26,514 nt of DNA from DASVWH01 sp036389715 (GCA_036389715.1 DASVWH010000019.1:1-26514); one strand, 5' to 3'; shown: positions 8,516 through 15,957, numbered from the stretch's first letter. Notes: a model not told the origin generated them from the letters alone. Numbers and translations: made by a program.

Positions 8516-8701
8516 TTATGAATATTCGCCCGCCCGCGCGCCCGTACCTTCGCCCGTGCGTTCGTCTTCGGGTCGCGCATCGGCTTCCGGCTGGCCCTCG
8601 GGTTGAGCCGGTCGGCCCTGCGCCGCGCCCGCCTGATTCTGCTCGCCCTGTTGGCCCGCGCCGGACTGTCCCTGACCTTCTGCTTCTGTCCGTTCATCCA
8701 T
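8516..8701 (-). CDS. Small acidic Gln/Gly/Glu-rich disordered protein, hypothetical
   Basis: A 61-residue polypeptide beginning MDERTEAEGQGQSGAGQQGE, with no hydrophobic core, no cysteine, and a composition dominated by Gly, Gln, Ala, Glu, Arg and Pro; it is predicted to be disordered. Support for a real gene is an unusually good ribosome-binding site (GGGAGGGAG about 6-7 nt before ATG) and its place 43 nt after the E2 stop on the same strand, followed at once by hairpins. Against it is the low complexity and the open frames that GC-rich DNA gives by chance on the opposite strand. No function can be proposed; it would be cotranscribed with the PDH genes. Confidence 0.45.
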   Translation of the reverse strand: MDERTEAEGQGQSGAGQQGEQNQAGAAQGRPAQPEGQPEADARPEDERTGEGTGARAGEYS

Positions 8702-8744
8702 AGCCTGCTCCCTCCCTGCGCCTGAATTTACTCGACCCTTCGTC

Positions 8745-10142
8745 TCAAACCATCAACAGCAGCGGGTTCTCCAGCAGCTTTTTGAAGGTCTGGAGAAAGC
8801 GCGCGCCCGTCGCGCCGTCAATCACGCGATGATCGCAGGACATCGTGACGCGCATCATCTGCCGCACGACGATTGCCCCATCGCGGACGACGGGTTTCGC
8901 CACCATCGCGCCGACCGCAAGAATCGCCGCTTCCGGCGGATTGATGACGGCCGTGAACTCGTCTATCCCCATCATCCCGAGGTTGCTGATGGAGAAGGTC
9001 GCGCCCGTGTACTCTTCCGGGAGCAGCTTGCGAGAGCGTGCGCGCTCGGCCAGGGAGCGCACCTCGCGCGCTATCTGCCCGATAGACTTGCGATCTGCCG
9101 AACGCACGACCGGCGTTATCAGTCCGTCTTCGATGGCAACCGCCACACCCACATCGGCCCGCTCGTAATAACGAACGGCCTTGTCCTGATATGAAGCATT
9201 GACCTGCGGATGCTGGACCAGCGCCGCGGCCGCGACCTTGATAATCAGGTCGTTGACGCTGACCTTTAACTCCGGCTCAAGCTCGTTGACGGAGCGCCGC
9301 AGCTCTGCCGCACGGTCCATCTCGATTTCCGTCGTCAGGAAGAAATGCGGGACGGGTCCGAGCGAAGTGACCAGGCGGCGCGCGATGGTCTGGCGCATGA
9401 CGGAAGCCGGTTCGTCGTGATAAGGCGAAGCGCCTTCCGGGGCGGGCTGCTGCGCGGGTTGTGCGCCGGATTCGACGGCGCGCAGATGGCGCTGCGGCGC
9501 TTGCCCCGTTTGGTCTTCGGCGGCCTGCGTCCCGGCGCTCATCGCCGCTTCGATGTCGCGTTTGACGATCCGCCCGCCGGGGCCGCTGCCGCTCAAGCTG
9601 CGCAGGTTAATGCCCGCCTCCGCCGCCATCCGTGCGGCCAGCGGCGAGACGATGAGGCGCTCGCCTGACCGGGCCGTGCCTGCGCTGTCGGCCTGCGCGC
9701 CGTTACCGGAGGGCGTGCCGCCGGTCTTGGCCGTTTCAGTTCCGGTCGTCGCCGCTTCACCGGCGGAAGACTGTTGCGCACCGGCATCCGCAGCGCCGTG
9801 CTCGCCGTCCTGAGCCTTCTGTGCAGGGGCTTCCGTTTTCGCGCCGTCGCCACCGCCTGCAACAGCGGACGCCGCCTGGCCCAGAAGGCCGGAGATGTCT
9901 TCATCCGGCCCGGCGATGATGGCTATCATCTGTCCGAGCGGCGCGCTCTCGCCCTCTTTAATCAGAATCTTGCGCAGCACGCCGTTCGACAGCGCCTGCA
10001 TCTCCATCGTCGCCTTATCGGTATCAATCTCTGCCAGCGGCTCGCCCATCGAGACCTGATCGCCCTCGCTCTTGAGCCACCTTGCAAGCTGTCCCTCCTC
10101 CATCGTCGGAGAGAGCTTCGGCATTACGACCTGCGTTGCCAT
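8745..10142 (-). CDS. pdhC: Dihydrolipoamide acetyltransferase, E2 of pyruvate dehydrogenase complex
   Basis: This 465-residue core subunit transfers the acetyl group from lipoyl-lysine to CoA. There is one lipoyl domain (about 1-80) with the modified lysine at K43 in EIDTDKATMEM. A long Ala/Gly/Glu/Thr-rich flexible linker (about 90-160) follows, then the E1/E3-binding domain (about 163-200, SPLAARMAAEAGINLRSL...GRIVKRDIE). The catalytic domain (about 235-465) ends with the active-site motif DHRVIDGA (H438, D442). Domain order and the single lipoyl domain match the E2 that partners heterotetrameric E1. It is the third gene of the E1alpha-E1beta-E2 operon. The 145-bp spacer before it is mostly heptamer array, and a modest ribosome-binding site (AAAGGG) lies 9-14 nt before ATG. 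E3 is not in the window. A 2-oxoacid specificity other than pyruvate is possible but less likely. Confidence 0.95.
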   Translation of the reverse strand: MATQVVMPKLSPTMEEGQLARWLKSEGDQVSMGEPLAEIDTDKATMEMQALSNGVLRKILIKEGESAPLGQMIAIIAGPDEDISGLLGQAASAVAGGGDGAKTEAPAQKAQDGEHGAADAGAQQSSAGEAATTGTETAKTGGTPSGNGAQADSAGTARSGERLIVSPLAARMAAEAGINLRSLSGSGPGGRIVKRDIEAAMSAGTQAAEDQTGQAPQRHLRAVESGAQPAQQPAPEGASPYHDEPASVMRQTIARRLVTSLGPVPHFFLTTEIEMDRAAELRRSVNELEPELKVSVNDLIIKVAAAALVQHPQVNASYQDKAVRYYERADVGVAVAIEDGLITPVVRSADRKSIGQIAREVRSLAERARSRKLLPEEYTGATFSISNLGMMGIDEFTAVINPPEAAILAVGAMVAKPVVRDGAIVVRQMMRVTMSCDHRVIDGATGARFLQTFKKLLENPLLLMV

Positions 10143-10162
10143 TAGGGTATCCCTTTCAAGTC

Positions 10163-10287
10163 GTCAATCGTCAATCGTGAATCGTCAATCGTAAATGGTA
10201 AATAGAAGAAAGACGGCGGCTGAACTATTCACTATTCACTATTTACGATTGACGATTCACCATTTTCGATTGACGATTCACGATTCA
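10163..10287. repeat. Inverted heptamer-repeat array A (E1beta/E2 junction)
   Basis: The left arm (10163-10204) is six tandem 7-mers of pattern GTNAATN (GTCAATC, GTCAATC, GTGAATC, GTCAATC, GTAAATG, GTAAATA). The right arm (10225-10287) is nine 7-mers of the reverse complement. The arms include a perfect 20-bp inverted repeat: 10177-10196 pairs with 10241-10260. Variation between units is at positions 3 and 7, apart from one diverged unit (GAAAATG). On the mRNA strand the first unit begins with the G of the E1beta stop codon TAG, and the other arm ends about 6 nt from the E2 ribosome-binding site. No coding potential. Confidence 0.9.
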
Positions 10288-11271
10288 CTAATCTAAATAC
10301 GCCACCTCGCGCACGGCCTGGACCAGTTGATTAACGTCCGGGATCGCCATCTTCTCAAGGTTCTTGGCGTAGGGCATCGGAACATCGGCGCCGGAGATGC
10401 GCCGGACGGGCGCGTCCAGGTAATCGAATGCGCGCTCGGTTATCTGTGCGCTGATTTCCGCCGCGACCCCGCAAAAGGGGTGCGATTCCTCTGCGATGAC
10501 GACGCGATTGGTCTTCCTGACGGAGGCGATGATCGTCTCTATGTCGAGCGGGCGAATCGTGCGCGGGTCAATGACTTCGACAGAGACGCCCTGCTTCTCA
10601 AGCTCTTCGGCGGCCTTGAGCGCGACCGGGACCATCAGCGAACGCGCCACGATGGTCGCATCGCGGCCCTCGCGTTTGATGTCGGCGACGCCGAGCGGAA
10701 TCGTGAAATCCTCGTCGTCGGGCACTTCGCCCTTGTTGCCGTACATCCTCTCCTGTTCGATGAAAACAACGGGGTCGTCGTCACGAATCGCGCTCTTCAG
10801 GAGGCCCTTGGCGTCGGCCGGAGTCGAAGGCATGACGACCTTCAGGCCCGGGAAGTAGGCGAACCAGGATTCGAGCGCCTGTGAATGCTGCGAGGAGACC
10901 TGGTAGGCAGAGCCGCCCGGCCCGCGGAAGACCATCGGTATCTTGAACTGGCCACCCGACATGTAGAGCATCTTGGCGGCGGAATTGATGATCTGGTCGG
11001 TGGCTAGGATCGAGAAGTTGAAGGTCATGAACTCGACGATGGGGCGCAGCCCGGCCATCGCCGCGCCGACGCCGAGCCCTGCGAAGCCAAGCTCGGTAAT
11101 CGGCGTGTCTATCACGCGCTTGTCGCCAAACTCTTCGAGCAGACCTCTCGTAACTTTGTATGCTCCCTGGTAGGCGGCGACCTCCTCGCCCATCAGGAAG
11201 ACGTTCTCATCGCGTTGCAACTCTTCACGCAGCGCCTGGTTGAGCGCGTCACGCATGGTCAAAACTGCCAT
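10288..11271 (-). CDS. pdhB: Pyruvate dehydrogenase E1 component, beta subunit
   Basis: A 327-residue subunit that with E1alpha forms the thiamine-diphosphate-dependent E1 of the pyruvate dehydrogenase complex. Family marks are the start LTMRDALNQALREEL, the conserved acid in FLMGEEVAAYQGAYKVTRGL that contacts the thiazolium/aminopyrimidine of TPP, RVIDTPITELGFAGLGVGAAMAGLRPIVEF, and the C-terminal transketolase domain with VEVIDPRTIRPLD and HPFCGVAAEI. Length is normal for the family. ATG 11271 is chosen because AGGGAGAG directly precedes it; an upstream in-frame TTG lies inside the neighbouring repeat array. It is the second gene of the operon, 83 bp after E1alpha, with heptamer arrays on both sides. 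Its stop codon TAG shares its last base with array A. Confidence 0.95.
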   Translation of the reverse strand: MAVLTMRDALNQALREELQRDENVFLMGEEVAAYQGAYKVTRGLLEEFGDKRVIDTPITELGFAGLGVGAAMAGLRPIVEFMTFNFSILATDQIINSAAKMLYMSGGQFKIPMVFRGPGGSAYQVSSQHSQALESWFAYFPGLKVVMPSTPADAKGLLKSAIRDDDPVVFIEQERMYGNKGEVPDDEDFTIPLGVADIKREGRDATIVARSLMVPVALKAAEELEKQGVSVEVIDPRTIRPLDIETIIASVRKTNRVVIAEESHPFCGVAAEISAQITERAFDYLDAPVRRISGADVPMPYAKNLEKMAIPDVNQLVQAVREVAYLD

Positions 11272-11283
11272 CTCTCTCCCTCT

Positions 11284-11360
11284 GGTCAATGGTCAATAGT
11301 AAATGGTCAATGGGAAACGTTTTTATCTCTTCACCATTGACCATCTACTATCGACTAGCT
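11284..11360. repeat. Inverted heptamer-repeat array B (E1alpha/E1beta junction)
   Basis: The left arm (11284-11311) is four 7-mers (in GT phase: GTCAATG, GTCAATA, GTAAATG, GTCAATG). The right arm (about 11333-11360) is three to four reverse-complement units. 11292-11313 and 11334-11355 pair at 20 of 22 positions around a 20-nt loop. The E1alpha stop codon (11355-11357) lies within the right arm, and the left arm stops where the E1beta ribosome-binding site begins. Same unit pattern as array A. Confidence 0.85.
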
Positions 11361-12473
11361 ATTCGCGTAGATGTGCGTGTAAAGCTCTTCGGGCGCGGGC
11401 TCGGGGCTTTCGTCTGCGAAGCGAACGGAGCGTTCGACCTCTTCGCGGACGCGCGCCTCGATGGCTTCCAGGCCCTTGTCGTCGAGTAGTCCCTTCTCTC
11501 TCAAACTCGCTGTGAAGAGCTTGAGCGGGTCGCGCTCCTGATACTTCTCGATCTCGGCGCGGGTGCGATAGTTGCCGGGGTCGGACATCGAGTGGCCCAT
11601 GAAACGATAGGTGCGGACTTCAAGCAGCGTCGGCAGATACTCTTTGCGCCCGCGCTCGACGGCCCGAGCCACCGCCTCGCGCACGGCCAGCACGTCCATC
11701 CCGTCAACAAACTCGGAGGCCATCTCGTAAGCACAGGCTTTCTGCGACACATCCTGCAAGGACATCGCTCGCTTGAGCGACGTGCCCATCCCGTATTGAT
11801 TATTCTCGCAGATGTAGATGCAGGGAAGTTTCCAGAGCTGCGCGAGGTTCAGGGATTCGTGGAACGCGCCCTGGTTGACCGCCGCCTCGCCGAAGAAGCA
11901 GAGCGTGACCTGGTCCGTCCCCTTGTACTTGGAGGCGAAGGCCACGCCCGTTGCGAGCGGAATCTGGCCGCCGACGATGGCGTGCCCGCCCAGGAAATTC
12001 ACGTCCGCGTCGAAGAGATGCATCGAGCCGCCCTTACCCGAAGAGCAGCCGCCCGCTTTGCCGTAAAGCTCGGCCATCACCTGGTCGGGCGAAATGCCCT
12101 TGGCAATCGCGTGCCCGTGCTCGCGGTAGCTGGTCAGGACGTAGTCGTCCGGGCGCAGCGCCGCGAGAGCGCCGACGGCGACCGCCTCCTGCCCTATGTA
12201 AAGATGGCAGAAGCCGCCGATCTTGCCCAGGCTGTAGGACTCTGCGCATTTTTCCTCGAAGCGGCGAATCAGAATCATCTGGTGGAGCAGGCCGAGCAGC
12301 GTTTCAGGGTCAAGCTCTTCGATGCGATGCTTCTGCTCCTCTTTGCGCCCTTCGTGCTCTTCGCTCATGACGGCCGAGGCATCCTCTGCGGAGTCCTCAT
12401 TCTGGACACGGCCGGTGGCGCTCGTCTCGTCGGCCAGGGCGCGCGATTCGGATGGTGTGGCTTGTTTGCTCAT
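11355..12473 (-). CDS. pdhA: Pyruvate dehydrogenase E1 component, alpha subunit
   Basis: A 372-residue TPP-dependent subunit that decarboxylates pyruvate and passes the acetyl unit to lipoyl-E2. Family marks are RRFEEKCAESYSLGKIGGFCHLYIGQEA (about 70-97), SYREHGHAIAKG (115-126), GGCSSGKGGSMH (141-152) and the C-terminal phosphorylation-loop region TYRFMGHSMSDPGNYRT (288-304). The TPP/Mg motif, normally GDGA(A/V)NQG, reads GEAAVNQG (195-202), followed by ENNQYGMGT (223-231); the usual metal-binding Asp is Glu here. The first about 50 residues are acidic, low-complexity and unlike the family. ATG 12473 is chosen because a perfect TATAAT box at 12591-12596 would otherwise fall inside the coding region; no strong ribosome-binding site is seen. 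First gene of the operon. Confidence 0.93.
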   Translation of the reverse strand: MSKQATPSESRALADETSATGRVQNEDSAEDASAVMSEEHEGRKEEQKHRIEELDPETLLGLLHQMILIRRFEEKCAESYSLGKIGGFCHLYIGQEAVAVGALAALRPDDYVLTSYREHGHAIAKGISPDQVMAELYGKAGGCSSGKGGSMHLFDADVNFLGGHAIVGGQIPLATGVAFASKYKGTDQVTLCFFGEAAVNQGAFHESLNLAQLWKLPCIYICENNQYGMGTSLKRAMSLQDVSQKACAYEMASEFVDGMDVLAVREAVARAVERGRKEYLPTLLEVRTYRFMGHSMSDPGNYRTRAEIEKYQERDPLKLFTASLREKGLLDDKGLEAIEARVREEVERSVRFADESPEPAPEELYTHIYANS

Positions 12474-12590
12474 TGAATTTAGTCTCTGGCAGTGCGCGAT
12501 TGCGTCCGTCCCTGACAGGCTGAGACGCAAGACGGCGCGCACGCACTCCGTCCAACTGATGTTTTTAAGACCCGATTGTGATGCGGGGAA

Positions 12591-12620
12591 ATTATACGCG
12601 AGATACCCGAAGAGGTGCAA
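12591..12620 (-). promoter_or_regulatory. Probable sigma-70-type promoter of the PDH operon
   Basis: On the minus strand a perfect -10 box TATAAT (12591-12596) is preceded, 18 bp upstream, by TTGCAC (12615-12620), a partial -35 match. Transcription would start near 12584, giving a leader of about 110 nt before the E1alpha ATG. It lies just downstream of the terminator of the neighbouring c-di-GMP gene, as expected for an independent operon. Confidence 0.6.
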
Positions 12621-12633
12621 AAGCAGCCGCCGG

Positions 12634-12679
12634 AGAAAAGAAAAAGGCGCACCCTGCTCGATTAAAAGCAGGATGCGCC
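12634..12679 (-). terminator. Rho-independent terminator of the HD-GYP/GGDEF gene
   Basis: The arms 12646-12658 (GGCGCACCCTGCT) and 12667-12679 pair with one mismatch around an 8-nt loop. On the minus strand the stem is followed by TTTTTCTTTTC (12635-12645). It starts 27 bp after the stop codon of the gene at 12706-15255: a textbook intrinsic terminator. Confidence 0.9.
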
Positions 12680-12705
12680 GGGGAGAGACACTTAAAGACG
12701 CGAGG

Positions 12706-15255
12706 TTATCTGAAATTGTCTATTGACGAGACGTTGAGGGTCTCCGATAGAGTCGGCATCAGCTTGCGCGTGTGCTTGTCGTGCTGCATGTTGCGGGCCG
12801 CGGCCGTCAGCAACTGCTCGGTCGTCTCGCCGTCGGCAGGGAAGCAGGAGACGCCGATGCTGATTCCGATGTCTACTGTGCGTCCCGTGCGGACAGCGTA
12901 TTTCTGAGTCTCGACCGCCGTTCGGATGCGCTCGGCGATCATGTTGGCCATCGTGGTCGAAGCCATCGGCATGATGGCCACGAACTCGTCGCCCGCATAA
13001 CGCGCCAGAATATCCATCTGCCTCAGCTCTTTCTTGATGACCGCGGCGATGGTGGCCAGCATCCGGTCGCCAACCGCGTGACCGTAAGAGTCGTTGATAT
13101 TCTTGAAGCTGTCCACGTCCATCGAGATGACCGCCAGCGATTCTTTGTTCAGGCGCTGGCACTCGGCGATGCGCTGTTCGAGCGACATGTAGAAAGCACG
13201 CGCGTTCGGCAGGTCCGTCAGCGGGTCGGTCAGCGCGCTCTCCTTGGTCCTCTCAAACGTCAGAGCATTGTTGAGAGCCGAGGACGCGTGCTGTGAAACG
13301 GATTCGAGCAGCCGGACGTGCTCGGAGGTGTAGGAAATGCGGCTCTTGGAGTAGAGCGTGATGGCCCCGAACGCGCCGTCCTCGCGCACCAGCGGCGAGA
13401 CGAGCACGCCCTTGATGCTGCGCGTAATCTCTTCGGGGACGCCGACCAGGTCAAGCTCCGGCGTGGCGTTGCACATCGAGCGCCCGTTGGCGATGACCCA
13501 TCCGGTGATTCCGTCACCGACGTTCATCCGCCGCTTCGAGAAGATGTCTGCGTTCTCGCCGACCGCATGGGCGGGCATGGCCTTGCCGGTCTTATCGTCT
13601 ACCAGGTAGATGATGCAGGTATCGAAGGGAACGATGGCCCGCAGCTTGCTGGAGACGAGCGAGACAGTGTCCTGGAGATTGAGAGACGAGCCAATCGTCT
13701 GTGCGATTTCATGGAGCGCAAAGACTTCGCGCTGCGCTTCCGTGATCGAGCGGAAGCCGGAAGCATCGTCGGGCGAGCCCAGCTTATCCGAAGCCAGCCC
13801 GGCATCAGGGCGAGCATTCGTCTCATCCTCCTCCATCTCGGAGGCGACCTGCTCCTGAATATCCTGCGCGGCAATCATGTTGTCGAACTCTTCGACGTGC
13901 AGGATGAACATCTCGACGACGCGCGGGTCGAAGGACGAGTTAGCCATCTTTCGCAGGAGGGCCAGCGAATCTTCGCGGGTCATGCCTTTGCGGTAGGGGC
14001 GATCACAGCGCGTCGCGTCGTAGAAATCAACGACCGAGATGATGCGCGCGACCAGCGGGATTGACTGGGCCTTGAGACCTTTCGGATAACCCGTCCCGTC
14101 CCACTTCTCATGGTGATAGCGAACGATATCTTCGACCGGGTAAGGGAAGTTGACGCGCTTGAGAATGTCGCCGCCGACCGTCGGGTGAATCTTCATCTTG
14201 GCGAACTCGGATTCGGTCAGCTTACCCGGCTTGTTCAAGATGTATTCGGGGACGGCCAGCTTTCCGATGTCGTGCAGGAGTGCGCCCGCCATCAGGGCCT
14301 GTGATTCGGACTCGGTGACGCCGAGCAGCCTGCCCATCTCGGTCGCATAAATCTGCGTCCGGCGAACGTGCCCGTGGGTCGTCTGGTCCTTGGCATCAAT
14401 TGCGATGGCCAGCGACTCGATGGTGTTCATGTGAAGGTCTGCGATCTCCTGGAGGTGACGTGCCTTCGCGGCTTCGGAGCGGCGGGCTTCCGCCACGCGC
14501 TGCTCGTCAAAGCGATAGAGGAGATGGACGAGGCCGATAATCAGGAGACCGACGAAGATGAAGGGAATCCCGCCACCGAGCAGCGAAGAGTAGAACATCA
14601 CACCCGCCGCGGCGCTCCCGATTTCGGTGATCGAAGTCCAGACCAGGCTCTCGCGCGAAAGCGTCAGGCGCGTCTTGCCCGCATCGAAGGCGATGAAGGC
14701 GGAGGTGGCGATGGTGCTCAGGAAATACTGAATCAGCGCCATCACGCACAAAGGCAGGAGCAGCGAGCCGAGCGGCAGGCTCTGGACGGTGCTGTGCGTC
14801 TCGTTCAGGAAAACCTGTGTCAGTAATCCGTAGACTGAGGCCGCCGCGTAGGTGGAGATAATGGCTGCGCCCGTCGTGAAGACGGTGATGCGGCGGTCGG
14901 AAGATTTCCAGGACGAGATAAAGCCGACGACGGCTGCGAGCAGGACGGCCGGTCCGACCGTGCTGGCGGGCTCAAGCGCGTACATCATCGCGGCCAGAAA
15001 AATAAAGGTATCCGCGATGGATTTCTCTGTCTGGCTGACCCCGTCGGCGTTGATGACCGAGACCGTAAAGCGGCTGGCCCCGAGCGTTAAGAGCAGGATC
15101 ACGGCCAGCGGCGCGAGACCCGTCCAACCCATCAAAGGCAGCCTGATGATGGAGCCCAGAGAGAGTGTCAGCAGCACAGCGCCCAGCACTGCAACGCCGC
15201 CCAGAAGTGCGAGAGTTTTCCAATTTCCTTTTGGCATGGCGAAGCGATTCCTCAT
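12706..15255 (-). CDS. Membrane-bound HD-GYP / GAF / GGDEF cyclic-di-GMP enzyme
   Basis: A 849-residue inner-membrane signalling protein. About eight hydrophobic segments (16-250) form a MASE-like sensory region. An HD-GYP phosphodiesterase domain follows (about 275-460) with HDIGK (328-332) and the full signature HHEKWDGTGYPKGL (381-394). A GAF domain spans about 515-665 (IVPFDTCIIYLVDD, GDGITGWVIANG). The C-terminal GGDEF domain (about 672-830) has the active loop AGDEF (754-758), a permitted form of GGDEF, and an intact product-inhibition site RQMD (745-748) placed five residues before it. Both synthesis and hydrolysis of c-di-GMP are therefore possible in one chain. ATG 15255 is used; ATG 15237, six codons later, has a GAGGA further upstream and is a fair alternative. 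It is monocistronic with its own terminator. The last about 20 residues are a short unstructured tail. Confidence 0.93.
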   Translation of the reverse strand: MRNRFAMPKGNWKTLALLGGVAVLGAVLLTLSLGSIIRLPLMGWTGLAPLAVILLLTLGASRFTVSVINADGVSQTEKSIADTFIFLAAMMYALEPASTVGPAVLLAAVVGFISSWKSSDRRITVFTTGAAIISTYAAASVYGLLTQVFLNETHSTVQSLPLGSLLLPLCVMALIQYFLSTIATSAFIAFDAGKTRLTLSRESLVWTSITEIGSAAAGVMFYSSLLGGGIPFIFVGLLIIGLVHLLYRFDEQRVAEARRSEAAKARHLQEIADLHMNTIESLAIAIDAKDQTTHGHVRRTQIYATEMGRLLGVTESESQALMAGALLHDIGKLAVPEYILNKPGKLTESEFAKMKIHPTVGGDILKRVNFPYPVEDIVRYHHEKWDGTGYPKGLKAQSIPLVARIISVVDFYDATRCDRPYRKGMTREDSLALLRKMANSSFDPRVVEMFILHVEEFDNMIAAQDIQEQVASEMEEDETNARPDAGLASDKLGSPDDASGFRSITEAQREVFALHEIAQTIGSSLNLQDTVSLVSSKLRAIVPFDTCIIYLVDDKTGKAMPAHAVGENADIFSKRRMNVGDGITGWVIANGRSMCNATPELDLVGVPEEITRSIKGVLVSPLVREDGAFGAITLYSKSRISYTSEHVRLLESVSQHASSALNNALTFERTKESALTDPLTDLPNARAFYMSLEQRIAECQRLNKESLAVISMDVDSFKNINDSYGHAVGDRMLATIAAVIKKELRQMDILARYAGDEFVAIMPMASTTMANMIAERIRTAVETQKYAVRTGRTVDIGISIGVSCFPADGETTEQLLTAAARNMQHDKHTRKLMPTLSETLNVSSIDNFR

Positions 15256-15734
15256 CCGAAGCTAAACAAAGAGGAAGATTTCGGGTGTTCCACCGTAATC
15301 AGGTGTGATGTGATTCAAAGGTAAAGGGGGCGGTAGACGAAACCCGCCGGTGCAGGAGGTATTCCGGGTTTAAAAAATCTCCGTCATATGCCAAACATGT
15401 TTGGCATATGACCAACAATAAGCCTTCTGCCGCGTTACGTCAAGTCTTTTTTGGATTTAAGGCCGATTATGGCCCTGATTTTTACGCCGGAGAAAGCTCC
15501 GAGAGCCAAATTCGGGCCGGAAGAAGGCGCGGCCGAGAGCAAAATGCGTGAGAACCTGGCGCTGGCCTGGACGTACAGGAAGGTGAAAGGCGTAAAAAGA
15601 GGTTCGCGGGAGGCTGCAATCGCCAGGTTTCGCGTCGCCGTGACGGGCCGGGGGCTATCGCCGTCAAGTGATATGCGCGGGCTTTGAGGGAGCGCGGAGG
15701 CGGGCGGCGGTATCCGAGATGTTAATTTTTTCGT
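15256..15734. other. Intergenic region upstream of the c-di-GMP gene
   Basis: About 480 bp without a gene I can support. It should hold the minus-strand promoter of the HD-GYP/GGDEF gene, and it contains the perfect palindrome listed separately. Open frames at 15451-15687 (plus) and 15482-15667 (minus) lack ribosome-binding sites and overlap one another on opposite strands, as chance frames in GC-rich DNA do. Confidence 0.5.
15383..15412. promoter_or_regulatory. Perfect 30-bp palindrome, candidate operator
   Basis: The half site GTCATATGCCAAACA is followed directly by its exact reverse complement, with no spacer; the centre is between 15397 and 15398. It is embedded in a relatively AT-rich stretch, about 130-160 bp upstream of the c-di-GMP gene start. 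A gap-free palindrome of this length is typical of a binding site for a dimeric or tetrameric regulator. I do not recognise the regulator; no transcription-factor gene is adjacent. Confidence 0.6.
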
Positions 15735-15762
15735 TTATTTCCGGCGATTCTAGTGTTACACT
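15735..15762 (+). promoter_or_regulatory. Possible plus-strand promoter upstream of candidate RNA
   Basis: An AT-rich stretch at 15720-15740 precedes TGT-TACACT (extended -10, TACACT at 15757-15762), with TTATTT at 15735-15740 as a poor -35 at 16-bp spacing. Matches are partial. It would start transcription near 15770, ahead of the candidate structured RNA and the lipoprotein gene. Confidence 0.3.
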
Positions 15763-15808
15763 GCGCGCCGCAAGATCATCAGCGCCTTACTTTTAGAAAG
15801 GGTCTTAT

Positions 15809-15957
15809 GCCCGGCCAATTAAAGCCAGCGCGCTTCTGTTGGTTTTCGAGAGTGCAGACTGAAAACGGTAGGACTGCCGAGGCGCGCGTTTTAAGAGCCG
15901 GGATGTCAGGGCGACTCCCTGCAAAGGTTTGCCTGTCGCCGGTCACAAGGGCCGGGC
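15809..15957 (+). ncRNA. Candidate structured RNA or leader with three-way junction
   Basis: Nested complementary segments can be read directly. The outer helix GCCCGGCC (15809-15816) pairs with GGCCGGGC (15950-15957). Inside it, GCGCGCTTC (15828-15836) pairs with GAGGCGCGC (15879-15887, one G-T), enclosing a GTTTTC/GAAAAC hairpin (15842-15847 with 15861-15866). A second arm pairs GGCGAC (15910-15915) with GTCGCC (15935-15940), enclosing GCAAA/TTTGC (15921-15925 with 15928-15932). Together they form a closed three-way junction about 200 nt upstream of the lipoprotein start. No known riboswitch or RNA class is recognised. Alternatively the region may hold a small frame, ATG 15807 to 15968 (53 codons), which has AAAGGG 5-10 nt before its ATG. 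Strand and transcription are inferred. Confidence 0.35.

Noticed and set aside
10143..10287. Consideration of the heptamer region as a CRISPR array
   Set aside because: The 7-bp units are contiguous with no spacers and there are no cas genes; the inverted-arm organisation is unlike CRISPR.
11592..12476. A 294-codon plus-strand frame opposite PDH E1alpha
   Set aside because: Shadow of a strongly conserved gene; no domain and no initiation signal.
15451..15687. A possible 78-residue protein between the palindrome and the candidate RNA
   Set aside because: No ribosome-binding site, no recognisable features, and an equally long frame runs on the opposite strand.
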